A stretch of DNA of 64,000 nucleotides. It comes from Arcobacter sp. CECT 8986 (lineage in GTDB: Bacteria > Campylobacterota > Campylobacteria > Campylobacterales > Arcobacteraceae). The position numbers were made by a program, and so were the translations under genes. Shown here piece after piece: positions 56,302-62,711 of the stretch. The notes under the pieces were generated by a model, which was given only the letters and a program-made list of their open reading frames with translations, was not told where the DNA came from and searched no databases. The stretch spans positions 1 to 64,000 of the forward strand of contig NZ_PDKG01000007.1 of assembly GCF_004116725.1 (NCBI RefSeq), given 5' to 3'. Each line of letters begins with the position of its first letter. Positions within the stretch are counted from its first letter, which is position 1.

Positions 56302-57692
56302 ACATTAACCCTCATAAGCTTTTTTTGATATTGTTCAAATGTCACAATTGTTGTAGGTTCACCATCAATAATTGCATAAGTATTTTTTATATTATTTAAT
56401 AAATCTTTTTTATAATGATAAAAACCATCTTCAATAATTCCATTTTGAGAATAAAAAACCTGAGCATTAGACATATAATCCAAAGCATTTAAACGAGCTT
56501 TATCAATTAAAGTAATACCTTGTGATTCTTTTAATTCTTTATTTGCATCTATCAAAATTTGAGATAATTCATCACTATTAAAATCACCTCTTTTAAGCTT
56601 TACAAAAGTAGAAATAACAGCCTTATATGCATTCTTAACATATTCAACCTCTGGTTTTTTAATATCTTTAATTTTTTGAAGTTTAGGAGCAACAATATTA
56701 TTAAAAGATAAGATATTTTCCCAAACAAAAGAAATATCAGCTCTTTGAAATCTTTTTCTTAATGTTTCAGGATTTAAAAAAAAGATACTACCATCTTCTA
56801 AAGTTGTAAATTTATGAATTTGTTCAATGACTTGTTTTGTTGATAATTGTTTATGAACAAATCTTGATGTAGCATAAGACCAAAGTTGAGAAATAGAAGT
56901 TAAAACATTTTCTAAAGAATCTAATAAACCATTATCACCTAATAAATATTTTAATTTATCACGTCTAAATTGAAATTCAATTCGCCAAACATTTTGAGAT
57001 TTATCAAAATTAGGATTTAATTCCCAAGATAAAACTTGAACAAATGATTTTTCTTTTTTTTGCGAAATTTCAACAGTTTTATTATAAATTCTCAACATTT
57101 CCGAGCCTTTACCAATTGAGAAACCCGTAAATGCATTACCATAATAATGCTCAGATGAAATATTATTATGATGTATTGTTTTTGTTTTTGATAAAGTTTT
57201 TATTCTATGTAAATCAAAAGAAGTAAACTCATAACCTTGAATATCTTTTGCAAGATGAATTTCTGAAACTTTAACAATATAATTAGAAAAGAAATTATTA
57301 ACAATATTCTTAACTGATTGAATTGCACTTTTATAACCAAAACGAAGCAAAAACTCCGCTCTAAACTCCACTTTTACTAATGGATTATTATGTGTATTAG
57401 AATACTTTAATAAAGAGATAGTTATATCTCCATTTTGAATAACTACATTAAAACCACTTTGTGAAGTTGCCATAACTCTAAATTTTGTTTTAGCAAATTC
57501 AACATTAACAAATCTTTTTTGATTATCATGATTTTTTATATTTTGTGCTTCTTCTTTATGATTTAAAAACATATCAACAGTTGAATTAAATAATTCCATT
57601 TCCTCAAATGTTGATATACTGTTTGGATAAAATTGTAACTTTAATGTATCTACTATATCGTTCAAAGTTGTGATTTTGTTCATGTGTCCCAC
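56298..57692 (-). CDS. Rolling-circle replication initiation protein (Rep_trans type)
   Basis: This 464-residue protein matches the replication initiation factor family found in pT181-type plasmids and CTX-phage RstA. Visible signatures are SEIHLAKDIQG near 145, FTGFSIGKG near 195, EMLRIYNKT near 206, and WRIEFQFRRDKL near 245. The nicking tyrosine is probably the one in RIYNKT, by analogy. The GTG at 57692 has AGGGGG five bases upstream; an ATG at 57683 is the alternative. This site lies in a hairpin (see 57696-57731). It implies single-strand intermediates. Confidence 0.82.
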   Translation of the reverse strand: MGHMNKITTLNDIVDTLKLQFYPNSISTFEEMELFNSTVDMFLNHKEEAQNIKNHDNQKRFVNVEFAKTKFRVMATSQSGFNVVIQNGDITISLLKYSNTHNNPLVKVEFRAEFLLRFGYKSAIQSVKNIVNNFFSNYIVKVSEIHLAKDIQGYEFTSFDLHRIKTLSKTKTIHHNNISSEHYYGNAFTGFSIGKGSEMLRIYNKTVEISQKKEKSFVQVLSWELNPNFDKSQNVWRIEFQFRRDKLKYLLGDNGLLDSLENVLTSISQLWSYATSRFVHKQLSTKQVIEQIHKFTTLEDGSIFFLNPETLRKRFQRADISFVWENILSFNNIVAPKLQKIKDIKKPEVEYVKNAYKAVISTFVKLKRGDFNSDELSQILIDANKELKESQGITLIDKARLNALDYMSNAQVFYSQNGIIEDGFYHYKKDLLNNIKNTYAIIDGEPTTIVTFEQYQKKLMRVNV

Positions 57693-57695
57693 TTA

Positions 57696-57731
57696 GACCC
57701 CCTTGTTAATCTAGCAAGGGGTCAACCCCTT
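57696..57731 (-). promoter_or_regulatory. Mutually exclusive hairpins over the rep ribosome binding site
   Basis: On the minus strand three segments occur in order: AAGGGG, CCCCTTG and CAAGGGGG, the last containing the rep ribosome binding site. Segments 1-2 form a 6-bp stem with a 4-base loop (57716-57731). Segments 2-3 form GACCCCTTG/CAAGGGGGTC with one bulge and a 9-base loop (57696-57723). Both cannot form together. One frees the ribosome binding site and the other hides it. A cruciform replication origin is an alternative reading. Confidence 0.6.
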
Positions 57732-57740
57732 TCTTTTAAA

Positions 57741-58130
57741 TTAAATTTGTGTAAATCTTGTAATAATTGGTTCAATATATGTATTACCAAATTTTTTAAC
57801 CTCTCCTACATAACCCTCACAAAAATAAGTATGCATTTCTTGAACTAGGTCATAATTATCTTTTGAAACTTCTTTTTCCAATTCTGCACCCATGAACTGT
57901 AATGTTATATAAAACTTATCAGGGTAACATTGAGGTACTCCATTAACCTCTTTTTGATTACCTGATTGTTTATCAATAATTGGTTGACCTTGTTGAACTC
58001 TTTTTGATACAACTCTTGCACCTAATTTAACAATATTTTGTTCTCTTTGTTGTTGTTTTAATTCTAACTCTCTTTGTGCTTTTAAAACTGCTTGTTGAAT
58101 TTGTTCTTCAACTGTTAATTTTTCTGCCAT
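57741..58130 (-). CDS. Possible ssDNA-binding protein
   Basis: This 129-residue protein has a Q/E/K-rich helical N-terminus (about 5-35) and a beta-rich C-terminal 80 residues with PDKFYITLQFMGAELE and YVGEVKKFGNTYIEP. In small rolling-circle viruses the gene beside rep often encodes a single-strand binding protein, and the strand pattern would fit an OB fold. No diagnostic motif is visible, so the call rests on position and shape. Confidence 0.45.
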   Translation of the reverse strand: MAEKLTVEEQIQQAVLKAQRELELKQQQREQNIVKLGARVVSKRVQQGQPIIDKQSGNQKEVNGVPQCYPDKFYITLQFMGAELEKEVSKDNYDLVQEMHTYFCEGYVGEVKKFGNTYIEPIITRFTQI

Positions 58131-58225
58131 AAATAATTCCTTTGTTAATATTTAAGGTGTTTTAACCCTTATATATCCCTTGTTTTTTGACAAAAGATAT
58201 ATAAAAATTACAAAATAGAAAAGTA

Positions 58226-58522
58226 TTAAACAAAATTCAAAATAAGTTGTTTTTGTTTCTCTTCTAAAAATTCATTTGGAATAACTTTTTTATTATCAGT
58301 AAATAACTCAACTTTTACTAATCTATTAGGGAATACATATTTCATTTTCAAAAGAGATAAATTCTCATCAAATGTTTTACTTTTATCTAAAATAAAAAAT
58401 TTTGTTTCAAACCTCTTAAAATTATGAAGATAATCAAAAGTAAACTTTACATAAACATTAAATTTCTGTTTTAAATACATATCTACATTAATTTGACTAA
58501 GCCAAGAAAAACCTAATTCCAA
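58226..58522 (-). CDS. Unknown 98-residue basic protein
   Basis: The upstream reading extends to TTG at 58537, but TTG at 58522 has AAAGGG six bases before it and is preferred. The protein is beta-rich with aromatic and lysine residues (KQKFNVYVKFTFDYL, FETKFFILDKSK) and no known motif. It lies between the noncoding segment and the ssDNA-binding-like gene in the early run, so a replication or control role is likely. A pair of competing hairpins overlaps its ribosome binding site. Confidence 0.55.
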   Translation of the reverse strand: MELGFSWLSQINVDMYLKQKFNVYVKFTFDYLHNFKRFETKFFILDKSKTFDENLSLLKMKYVFPNRLVKVELFTDNKKVIPNEFLEEKQKQLILNFV

Positions 58523-58529
58523 GATTATC

Positions 58530-58553
58530 CCTTTCAAAGGGCTAAAGCCCTTT
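58530..58553 (-). promoter_or_regulatory. Competing hairpins over the ribosome binding site of the 98-residue gene
   Basis: On the minus strand the order is AAAGGGC, TTTA, GCCCTTT, G, AAAGGG. The first two arms form a 7-bp stem (58536-58553). The second and third arms form CCCTTTGAAAGGG, which would hide the AAAGGG ribosome binding site. The layout repeats that in front of rep. On the plus strand the first stem is followed by TTT and could also act as a terminator. Confidence 0.5.
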
Positions 58554-58716
58554 TTCTATGGTAAGCTAACGCGCTTCGCTTGTTCATTTTTAGCAAAAGA
58601 AAAAACTAAAACTATTCTCAAAAAATTTTACGCAAGTTGCTAAAAATCACATAACTAAAAACTTTTAAAAGCCATTTACAATAAATTCGCAAAATATAAA
58701 TGACTTATAAAAATAC
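58554..58716. other. Noncoding segment with long inverted repeat, possible replication origin
   Basis: These 163 bases between integrase and the 98-residue gene hold no ORF. A perfect 11-bp inverted repeat (ATTTTTAGCAA at 58586-58596 and TTGCTAAAAAT at 58637-58647) encloses 40 bases. A short GC-rich patch GCGCTTCGC (58571-58579), unusual for this DNA, lies beside it. Such features fit a rolling-circle double-strand origin or an integrase arm-site region. The function is unproven. Confidence 0.4.
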
Positions 58717-59856
58717 TTAAGAAAATAAATCAAACAATTCAAATAATTTATTATTAACTATTTTTGAATTTTCTGTTTTTCTTTCAGAGTAAATCTCAGT
58801 AGTTTTAACACTTCCATGTCCTAAAACATCCCTTATTTCTTCTAAAGGCATACCAAGTTCTTTTCTTGCAAAAGTACCAACTACATGACGAAAATCTTGA
58901 CAACGAAAAGAAACAGGAATATCTGAAGCAATCTTTATAGATTTAAAAAATTTTGAAATATCAGAATAAGGCTTATTAGTTTTAGGATTAATAAAAATAT
59001 AACTATCATCAACTTTTCTATACACTTGAAGTTCTAAAAATTCTTTTCTAAGAAAATCAGTCATTTCATGAAAATGAGTTTTTTTATCTTTACTTTTATG
59101 AGCAGGAATTAAATATTCATTTTCTAAAAAATTAATTTCACCCCACTCTAAATTTTTAACTTCACCAAATCTACGACCATGTATCATAAGAATAAGCATA
59201 AGTCTCTTTTTTCTAACTTCTAATTCAGTAGTATCAATATCAATAATATTCTTATAAAAAGTAGATATTTGATTAACAGATAAATTCATATAAACATGAT
59301 TATCATAAGGTTTAATAGTAACATGAGAAGCGGGGTTATCTCTTTTTAAAAGACCTTCTTTTTTCAAAAAAGTAAAAAAAGACTGAATAGAACTTTTAAT
59401 ATTCTCTTGTGTTTTTCTAGCACATTTAATCTCACCATTTGTATTTTTATAATCCAATTGATTAATATACTCCTGAATATCACTATAATTAATTTTATCA
59501 ATTTCCATATGCCCAAATTTAGGTAAAATCCAATTTTTAAATCTAGATTTTTTAGTCTTTTGTTCTGAAATACTCCACTTTTTAAATTCAACTCTTAAAT
59601 ACTCTAAATAACAAGTTTTAAATAATGTTTTAGACAATGCTTTAGATAACTTATCACCATAAATTTTAGAATTAAAATCATTTGGTTTATTACCTTTTTT
59701 TAACTGGTCTAATTTTTTAACGGCAATAGTTAAAGAAGTACCTAAATTAACTTTTTTAGGTTTTCCCTCTTTATCTATATATCTACCATAATAATGTCTT
59801 TTGTTATCAGATTTTAAAACCTTGTAAAAAATTCCTTTATAGCTAGTTTTAATCAT
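58717..59856 (-). CDS. int: Tyrosine recombinase (integrase)
   Basis: This 379-residue integrase has an arm-binding-like N-terminus (YGRYIDKEGKPKKVNLG), a core-binding domain and a catalytic domain. Catalytic residues are Arg in MIHGRRFGEV near 227, Arg in QDFRHVVGTF, His in VLGHGS and the nucleophile Tyr in KTTEIYSE near the end. The usual His of HxLRH is Gln here. I chose ATG at 59856 with AAAGG eight bases upstream over TTG at 59883. It should catalyse integration at the tRNA-fMet 3' half. It overlaps the CII-like gene by 8 bp. Confidence 0.93.
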   Translation of the reverse strand: MIKTSYKGIFYKVLKSDNKRHYYGRYIDKEGKPKKVNLGTSLTIAVKKLDQLKKGNKPNDFNSKIYGDKLSKALSKTLFKTCYLEYLRVEFKKWSISEQKTKKSRFKNWILPKFGHMEIDKINYSDIQEYINQLDYKNTNGEIKCARKTQENIKSSIQSFFTFLKKEGLLKRDNPASHVTIKPYDNHVYMNLSVNQISTFYKNIIDIDTTELEVRKKRLMLILMIHGRRFGEVKNLEWGEINFLENEYLIPAHKSKDKKTHFHEMTDFLRKEFLELQVYRKVDDSYIFINPKTNKPYSDISKFFKSIKIASDIPVSFRCQDFRHVVGTFARKELGMPLEEIRDVLGHGSVKTTEIYSERKTENSKIVNNKLFELFDLFS

Positions 59857-60352
59857 TATCAAAACCTTTAATTTTTGCTTCAAAAGTTCTTAATAAACTT
59901 CTAAATTGATAAGCAATAGAATTAAGTTTCTGTTTTTCATTTTCATCAATATTATTATCTTTTACAGCTTCTAAAAAATGTTTAGACAATTCACCATTAG
60001 TAGAAGTAATATGTAATAAAATAGATTCTAAAGAAATATCAAGATTATTTGACAATGCACTATCAAAACATAAAAAATCATACTTTGAACAAATATAATC
60101 AAATACAATTTTTTGACTATTAGAAGATAAACAATCGATAATTATAAATATTTCATCAATTCTAAAATACTTAGTAGAAGAAAAATCAACATAAGAATTA
60201 AACTCTTTAACAGAATTAAAACCCAACTTAAAAGATATATCTTTACGAGTAGTACCTCTAGTAAACTTAAATTCTTTATCGTTACTTTCAATAGCAAAAA
60301 GCAATCTTTTTAAAAAAATATCATCTTTTGGAATATTTGCAAATCTACTCAT
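59849..60352 (-). CDS. CII-like phage regulatory protein
   Basis: This 167-residue protein has an N-terminal region with a TRKDISFKLGFNSV helix pair and a C-terminal segment (NGELSKHFLEAVKDNNIDEN onward) that resembles the ending of P2/CP76-type phage CII regulators, where a Gly-Glu-Leu, a short acidic turn and a long helix recur. The similarity is judged by eye and is moderate. It overlaps its neighbours on both sides and belongs to the early leftward transcript that begins at 60608. Confidence 0.5.
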   Translation of the reverse strand: MSRFANIPKDDIFLKRLLFAIESNDKEFKFTRGTTRKDISFKLGFNSVKEFNSYVDFSSTKYFRIDEIFIIIDCLSSNSQKIVFDYICSKYDFLCFDSALSNNLDISLESILLHITSTNGELSKHFLEAVKDNNIDENEKQKLNSIAYQFRSLLRTFEAKIKGFDND

Positions 60353-60608
60353 TACAAAAACCTACAATTGAATTATTGCCAAAAGACATAATATGAGAAG
60401 ATACTTTTTTAATACAATTAAACCATTGGATTTCAAAAGAATTTCTAGATTCTTTAATAATTTTACATTTATAAGTTTTATCAGTTGAAGTCCTAACTAG
60501 ACAAAACTTAAAATTTTTAATAGTTTTTGAGTACAAATTACAAGATTTTCTTATCATTTTTGAATTAATTTTGTTATAATCTGAACTTTTATGGGGTGTA
60601 ATTGACAT
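60345..60608 (-). CDS. Unknown basic 87-residue protein, first gene of the early run
   Basis: I chose ATG at 60608, which has AAAGGG about eight bases upstream; a longer reading to 60653 would start inside the promoter. The protein is rich in K, S and N with four cysteines (two in RKSCNLYSK/FKFCLVRT) and no membrane segment. As the first gene after the promoter opposite cI it occupies the cro/early-regulator position. No HTH was recognised. Confidence 0.6.
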   Translation of the reverse strand: MSITPHKSSDYNKINSKMIRKSCNLYSKTIKNFKFCLVRTSTDKTYKCKIIKESRNSFEIQWFNCIKKVSSHIMSFGNNSIVGFCNE

Positions 60609-60637
60609 ATAAATACCCTTTAAAATAAATATAAGAA

Positions 60638-60685
60638 ATGTAATTATAAACAAAATATTTACATATTGTCAAGTTAATAATTACA
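60638..60685 (-). promoter_or_regulatory. Early leftward promoter with operator half-sites
   Basis: On the minus strand TTGACA (60672-60667) and TATAAT (60648-60643) are separated by 18 bp. TGTAA-type half-sites surround it: TGTAA at 60639-60643, TTACA at 60659-60663 and TTACA at 60681-60685, spaced 20 and 22 bp, about two helical turns each. An inverted repeat ATGTAA/TTACAT (60638-60664) overlaps the -10 and spacer. This is the expected lysogeny switch region between the CI-like gene and the early run. Confidence 0.65.
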
Positions 60686-60700
60686 AAATAAAGGTTTAAA

Positions 60701-61033
60701 ATGGAAAATATAGACAATTTTCAAGAAATAATGGACAAATTTAAAAAAACATTAAACATTAAAAGTGACTCAGAAATTGCCGAAAAATTGGACATTTCAA
60801 GACAAAACTATTCAGACAGAAAAAAAAGAAATAGTATCCCATATGAAGAAATTATAAAATTATGCAAAAAAGAAAAAATTAACATAGATAATATACTCAA
60901 TAATAAAGATTATATTTACAATAATATTAGATATAAAGAAGAACTTTACAAAATAATTGATAAATTAAATGAAAAAGAATTAGAATATTATTATCATATA
61001 ATAAAAGCCCAAATAATCAAAAAAGAGATATAA
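60701..61033 (+). CDS. CI-like repressor without peptidase domain
   Basis: This 110-residue protein has a CI-type helix-turn-helix (about 20-60: AEKLDISRQNYSDRKKRNSI then PYEEIIKLCKKEKI) and a short helical tail. The S24 autoproteolysis domain found in the host repressor at 42050-42706 is absent. Its HTH and that of the host protein are closely similar by eye. It is divergent from the early run and probably maintains lysogeny. Induction would need a mechanism other than self-cleavage. Confidence 0.82.
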   Translation: MENIDNFQEIMDKFKKTLNIKSDSEIAEKLDISRQNYSDRKKRNSIPYEEIIKLCKKEKINIDNILNNKDYIYNNIRYKEELYKIIDKLNEKELEYYYHIIKAQIIKKEI

Positions 61034-61037
61034 AAAA

Positions 61038-61403
61038 ATGGAAGAAGAAAAATATAAACCTTATTGGTTAATAATAACTCTAACAATGCAAATAATACTA
61101 TACACAATTTTATTTACAAGAGGAATGAATAATAATACATTGAGTTATAACATATTGACGGATATTGGTCTTGTATCAGCTTCATTAATATTAATAATAA
61201 ATATTATATTTTGGTTGTATAGTTTTATATCAATATTACTAAAAGATTTCAAAAAAGACATTAATAAAATAACATGGTTAATAGCAATTATATTCGTTCC
61301 ATTTTGTTGGATTTTTTACTTAGACGCAGAAAGAATAATAATTAAAAAGAAGAAAGTAGATAAAAACGAGAATTTAAATGATAAAGTTATAAATATAAAA
61401 TAA
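61038..61403 (+). CDS. Membrane protein of the lysogeny side
   Basis: This 121-residue protein has three hydrophobic segments (about 9-27, 37-70 and 80-100) and a lysine-rich C-terminal tail. The last segment, WLIAIIFVPFCWIFYL, recalls the PLDc_N-type membrane domain. It lies 4 bp after the CI-like gene in the same transcript and so is probably made in lysogens. Superinfection exclusion or another lysogenic conversion role is possible, but this is inference. Confidence 0.65.
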   Translation: MEEEKYKPYWLIITLTMQIILYTILFTRGMNNNTLSYNILTDIGLVSASLILIINIIFWLYSFISILLKDFKKDINKITWLIAIIFVPFCWIFYLDAERIIIKKKKVDKNENLNDKVINIK

Positions 61404-61495
61404 CTTTATCAAACAAATACAATAGAAATAAACAACTAAAAAACATCATTTAATCCCCACAAAAAAGCATTTATAAAGATACTCAAAGTACAATA

Positions 61496-61517
61496 AAAAG
61501 TACAAAATTGTACTTTT
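61496..61517 (+). terminator. Hairpin after the cI-membrane protein unit
   Basis: A 9-bp inverted repeat AAAAGTACA/TGTACTTTT with a 4-base loop is followed by ATTAAG. It lies about 90 bp past the membrane protein stop. The T tract is short but the arm ends in TTTT. The rest of 61404-61580 is A+T-rich with no ORF. Confidence 0.5.
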
Positions 61518-61580
61518 ATTAAGTTAAAATTAAGTAAGTAAATCCCTATATTAAAGTAATTACAAAAAAATATAATTGGT

Positions 61581-61629
61581 CTCATAACCCGAAGGTCGCT
61601 AGTTCAAATCTAGCTTCCGCAACCAATCA
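61581..61629 (+). repeat. attR: 49-bp direct repeat, truncated tRNA-fMet copy
   Basis: This is an exact copy of 49399-49447: the 3' half of tRNA-fMet from the anticodon loop through CCA plus four bases. The 5' half is missing, so it is not a functional tRNA. It marks the right end of the element. Confidence 0.92.
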
Positions 61630-61736
61630 TTACTTATATTTTACTCATTTAAAAAAATAAATCAAAGTTTTTTATAATTATTATTTAATAATAAGATTTC
61701 AGTAGTATAATTAATATATTACACTTTGGAGTTAAT

Positions 61737-62705
61737 ATGAAAAAGTTACTATTTATATCTACATTTATTTTTATCTTTATATTATTTAATGGCTGTCAAG
61801 AAAAACAAGAAAATACAAAGTTTTATGGCAATGTTGACGTTAGAACTGTATCTTTAGGCTTTAGAGTTGGTGGAAAAATCCAAAATGTATATTTTGATGA
61901 AGGTGATACAGTAAAAAAAGGTCAAATAATTGCAAAATTAGATAATTCTATTTATGAGCAATCATTAAATAATATAAAAGCTCAAGTTCTACAACAAACT
62001 GCTAATGTAAATAAATTAAAAAAAGGTTACAGACAAGAAGATATAAATAAAGCAAAAGCTACTCTACTTCAAAGAGAAGTTGCTATGAAAAAAGCGAAAA
62101 AAGATTTACAAAGAAATACAATACTATTAAATAAAAATTCTATATCAAAACAAGATTATGATGATATAAAACTTGTTTATGATAATGCAAAAGCTTTATA
62201 CTTATATGCAAAAAGCAACTACAATCTACTCAAAAATGGTTATGAAAAAGAAGATGTACAAGCTGCAATAGCTCAACTGCAAGCTTTAAAAGCACAAGAA
62301 GAACTTCAAAAAATCAATTTAGATGATACCATTTTAAAAGCACCAACAGACGGAACTATTCTTACAAGAGCATATGAAATTGGCTCTATTGTAAATGCTT
62401 CAACACCTATAATAGATATGGCAAAAAGTGATGAGCATTGGATAAGAAGTTATATGTCTGAAAAGTATTTAGGTAAAATTAAACCTGGAATGAGTGCAAA
62501 AATCTATACTGATAGTACAAAAAAAGTATATAAAGCAACTGTTAGCTTCATTTCAGTAATTGCAGAGTTTACTCCTAAAAATGTACAAACAGAGGATTTA
62601 AGAACAGATTTAGTATATAGATTTAGACTTATTTTAAATGATTATGATGATAACATTAGACAAGGTATGCCTGTAACTATAAAATTTGATAACTTAAAAG
62701 AGTAA
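61737..62705 (+). CDS. HlyD-family periplasmic adaptor lipoprotein (efflux)
   Basis: This 322-residue protein has a signal peptide with lipobox FNGC, so it is probably membrane-anchored by lipid. It follows the membrane-fusion layout: biotinyl-lipoyl half motif (GGKIQNVYFDEGDTVKKGQI) near 43, a long alpha-helical hairpin (about 75-190), the second half LKAPTDGTILT near 200 and a beta-barrel domain. It resembles YbhG/YhiI adaptors paired with tandem-ATPase ABC exporters, which is the next gene. TTGGAG lies upstream of the ATG and a TATAAT box at 61706-61711. Confidence 0.9.
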   Translation: MKKLLFISTFIFIFILFNGCQEKQENTKFYGNVDVRTVSLGFRVGGKIQNVYFDEGDTVKKGQIIAKLDNSIYEQSLNNIKAQVLQQTANVNKLKKGYRQEDINKAKATLLQREVAMKKAKKDLQRNTILLNKNSISKQDYDDIKLVYDNAKALYLYAKSNYNLLKNGYEKEDVQAAIAQLQALKAQEELQKINLDDTILKAPTDGTILTRAYEIGSIVNASTPIIDMAKSDEHWIRSYMSEKYLGKIKPGMSAKIYTDSTKKVYKATVSFISVIAEFTPKNVQTEDLRTDLVYRFRLILNDYDDNIRQGMPVTIKFDNLKE

Positions 62706-62711
62706 AAGTTT

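Noticed and set aside
61581-61625. A second tRNA-fMet gene
   Set aside because: Only the 3' half from the anticodon loop is present; the D-arm and 5' acceptor strand are missing. It is the attR duplicate.
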